Assembly: GCA_964468815.1 (NCBI GenBank)
Contig: CAYXWN010000002.1
Location: forward strand, 1-64,000
Source of the DNA: UMGS621 sp964468815
Lineage (GTDB): Bacteria > Bacillota > Clostridia > Christensenellales > Borkfalkiaceae
Direction: 5' to 3'
DNA: 64,000 bases
Within the stretch, counting starts at the first letter, position 1. Every line of letters starts with the position of its first letter. Made by a program: the position numbers and the translations under genes. Shown here piece after piece: positions 62,925-64,000 of the stretch. The notes under the pieces were generated by a model, which was not told where the DNA came from, did no database searches, and worked only from the letters and a program-made list of their open reading frames with translations.

Positions 62925-63643
62925 TTGATTATCTCGGCAAGGGCGGCGTGGTGAAAAATCTTACGGTCGAATACGCCGATACGAATGATACGTCGGTCGA
63001 TCCGAAAAACGAATATACTTATTTCGGAGGAATCGTCGGCTTTTTAGACGGCGGCACGATCGAAAATTGTACGGTTTCGGGAACTATCGTACAGTATAAC
63101 CGCGTAGGCGGAATCGTCGGAACGGCTCTTTCGGGAACGGTTAAAAATTGTACGGTAACCGCCGATATTACTTCAAAAGCGGTAACGGAGGGATATCATG
63201 CGGCGTCTGCGCTTGGTAGTTATTCGTACGCGGGCGGAATCGTTGCTTACGTCGGAAACGTATCGAAGTCGATTTCCGATCGGTTGAATATCATCGGTTG
63301 TAAGGTGGAAAACGCGACGTTAAGGTCGAACGGTTGGGCTTCCGGCGGAATCTTCGGTTGGATAACGATCGGGACGGACGTTACGATTGCCGACTGTGCC
63401 TTGAATCAAGTCAACGTAAGCAGTATTAACTATTATTGCGGAGTGCTCGGCGGATACGTGCGCGCGCAAACGGTTACCGTCACCAATCTTACGGTTTCAG
63501 GGCCGAATACGGTAACGAGTGACACCCCGTCTCCTAATGAAAAAATTGTGGAAAACGGTGTGGTGATCATCGACGAGATCGCTTCCGAAAACACGATAAA
63601 AGGAAAAGTGATTTATAACGGAACGACTTACGAAAGTAATTAA
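62903..63643 (+). CDS. C-terminal GLUG/beta-helix part of the frameshifted prepilin-like gene
   Basis: In the -1 frame relative to the prepilin start, translation continues EQYGVGLIDYLGKGG, then repeats of the GLUG/beta-helix type: FGGIVGFLDGGTIENCTVSG, VGGIVGTALSGTVKNCTVTA, SGGIFGWITIGTDVTIADC, and a last pair near GVLGGYVRAQTVTVTNLTVS. There is no own ribosome binding site or good start codon before 62921 (TTG). The join lies at heptamer C-CCA-AAG (62897-62903). Either a -1 frameshift or one missing base (CCCC to CCC) would restore a single gene. Confidence 0.8.
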   Translation, partial: EQYGVGLIDYLGKGGVVKNLTVEYADTNDTSVDPKNEYTYFGGIVGFLDGGTIENCTVSGTIVQYNRVGGIVGTALSGTVKNCTVTADITSKAVTEGYHAASALGSYSYAGGIVAYVGNVSKSISDRLNIIGCKVENATLRSNGWASGGIFGWITIGTDVTIADCALNQVNVSSINYYCGVLGGYVRAQTVTVTNLTVSGPNTVTSDTPSPNEKIVENGVVIIDEIASENTIKGKVIYNGTTYESN

Positions 63644-63648
63644 AATCG

Positions 63649-63677
63649 AAAAAAGGACGGGATCCCGTCCTTTTTTT
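63649..63677 (+). terminator. Intrinsic terminator after the prepilin/beta-helix gene
   Basis: A palindrome centred on GGACGGGATCCCGTCC (63655-63670), flanked by A6 and T7, follows the stop codon by 6 bases. Confidence 0.9.
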
Positions 63678-63710
63678 ACGTCCGTTTCGTTTGCGATAAT
63701 GTTTAAAATA

Positions 63711-63739
63711 CGCCGCGAACGGGAAAGCCGTTCGCGGCG
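63711..63739 (-). terminator. Terminator of the minus-strand gene at the right edge
   Basis: CGCCGCGAACGG pairs with CCGTTCGCGGCG (63711-63722 with 63728-63739). Read on the minus strand it is followed by TATTTT. Confidence 0.8.
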
Positions 63740-63756
63740 TTCGTCTTTGCTTTTGG

Positions 63757-64000
63757 TTAAACCGTAACCATTTGATATTCGTTCGTGCGCGTTCCCGTCG
63801 CTAAATTATAGAGGTCGTTTGCCAAAATATCCTTTTCCAACACACGCGACGCCGTCTTTTCGATGGCGGAGAAGTCGGCTTTTCGGGTAAGCACGGGGAT
63901 CTTTGCGTTTTTTCGGACGAGTGCGAGAAGGTCGGTCGCGTCCGCGCGTACGGCGAGCACTTTTGCGTACAGTTTCGCGTCCAACGCGTCGCGAATCAGC
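63757..64000 (-). CDS. C-terminal fragment of a TmcAL-like (YlbM, DUF795) tRNA cytidine acetate ligase
   Basis: Reading in from the right edge on the minus strand gives LIRDALDAKLYAKVLAVRAD and continues to the stop; the 5' part lies outside the window. The pattern YxKVLAVRADATDLLALVRK, KIPVLTRKADF and the end LEKDILANDLYNLA matches the C-terminal part of TmcAL-type proteins. These acetylate, via an acetate-adenylate step, the wobble cytidine of elongator tRNA-Met. No catalytic nucleotidyltransferase motif is in the visible part, so the call rests on the tail only. Confidence 0.55.
   Translation of the reverse strand, partial: LIRDALDAKLYAKVLAVRADATDLLALVRKNAKIPVLTRKADFSAIEKTASRVLEKDILANDLYNLATGTRTNEYQMVTV

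Overview
The window looks like part of the chromosome of an uncultured, Gram-positive-type (Clostridia/Firmicutes-like) gut bacterium. The evidence is strong AGGAGG-type ribosome binding sites, sigma-A promoters with extended -10 boxes, intrinsic terminators, lipoprotein signal peptides, the order rpsB-tsf-pyrH-frr-uppS-cdsA-dxr-rseP, a TPP riboswitch in front of a ThiT-type thiamine transporter, and many BspA-like LRR_5 and InlB-type repeat surface proteins. The lineage is an inference; no rRNA or other species-level marker is present.

Layout. (1) 1-1.4 kb: the edge of an IS3-type insertion sequence running out of the window to the left, abutting a truncated surface-protein gene. (2) 1.5-4.3 kb: two minus-strand HD-domain nucleotidase genes. 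They diverge from a TPP-riboswitch-controlled thiamine transporter with an unusually long N-terminal membrane region. (3) 4.5-46.1 kb: about 41 kb of co-directional genes for the cell surface. These are a 2969-residue lipoprotein full of leucine-rich repeats, a MoxR/DUF58/VWA operon, a second LRR lipoprotein, a 1633-residue beta-repeat lipoprotein of no recognised family, a 2468-residue subtilisin-like protease fused to LRRs, a beta-helix-like lipoprotein, and a complete oligopeptide ABC transporter (binding protein, two permeases, two ATPases) with a small membrane protein. (4) 46.1-46.8 kb: an intergenic region with a possible small structured RNA. (5) 46.8-54.98 kb: a DUF2188 protein (minus strand), two flavoproteins, a RimK-like ATP-grasp enzyme, an MBL-fold hydrolase, Rho and RadA. 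(6) 55.0-61.9 kb: translation, isoprenoid and phospholipid genes ending in rseP. (7) 61.9-63.7 kb: a duplicated promoter and duplicated hairpins in front of a prepilin-like gene that is split by a frameshift at a slippery heptamer. (8) The right edge holds the C-terminal end of a TmcAL-like gene on the minus strand.

How the genes may work together (inference). Region 3 reads as a protein-capture and peptide-uptake island. LRR and InlB-repeat proteins would bind substrate or host surfaces, the membrane-anchored subtilase would cut proteins, and the Opp system would import the peptides. The MoxR/VWA set is a candidate factor for assembling or maturing these very large exported proteins. No sortase or clear LPXTG signal is seen; anchoring appears to be by lipid or by C-terminal membrane segments.

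Most notable points: the frameshifted prepilin/beta-helix gene with its duplicated leader; the possible structured RNA at 46.34-46.65 kb; the hairpin leader of the giant LRR gene; the unclassified beta-repeat lipoprotein; and the ThiT fusion.
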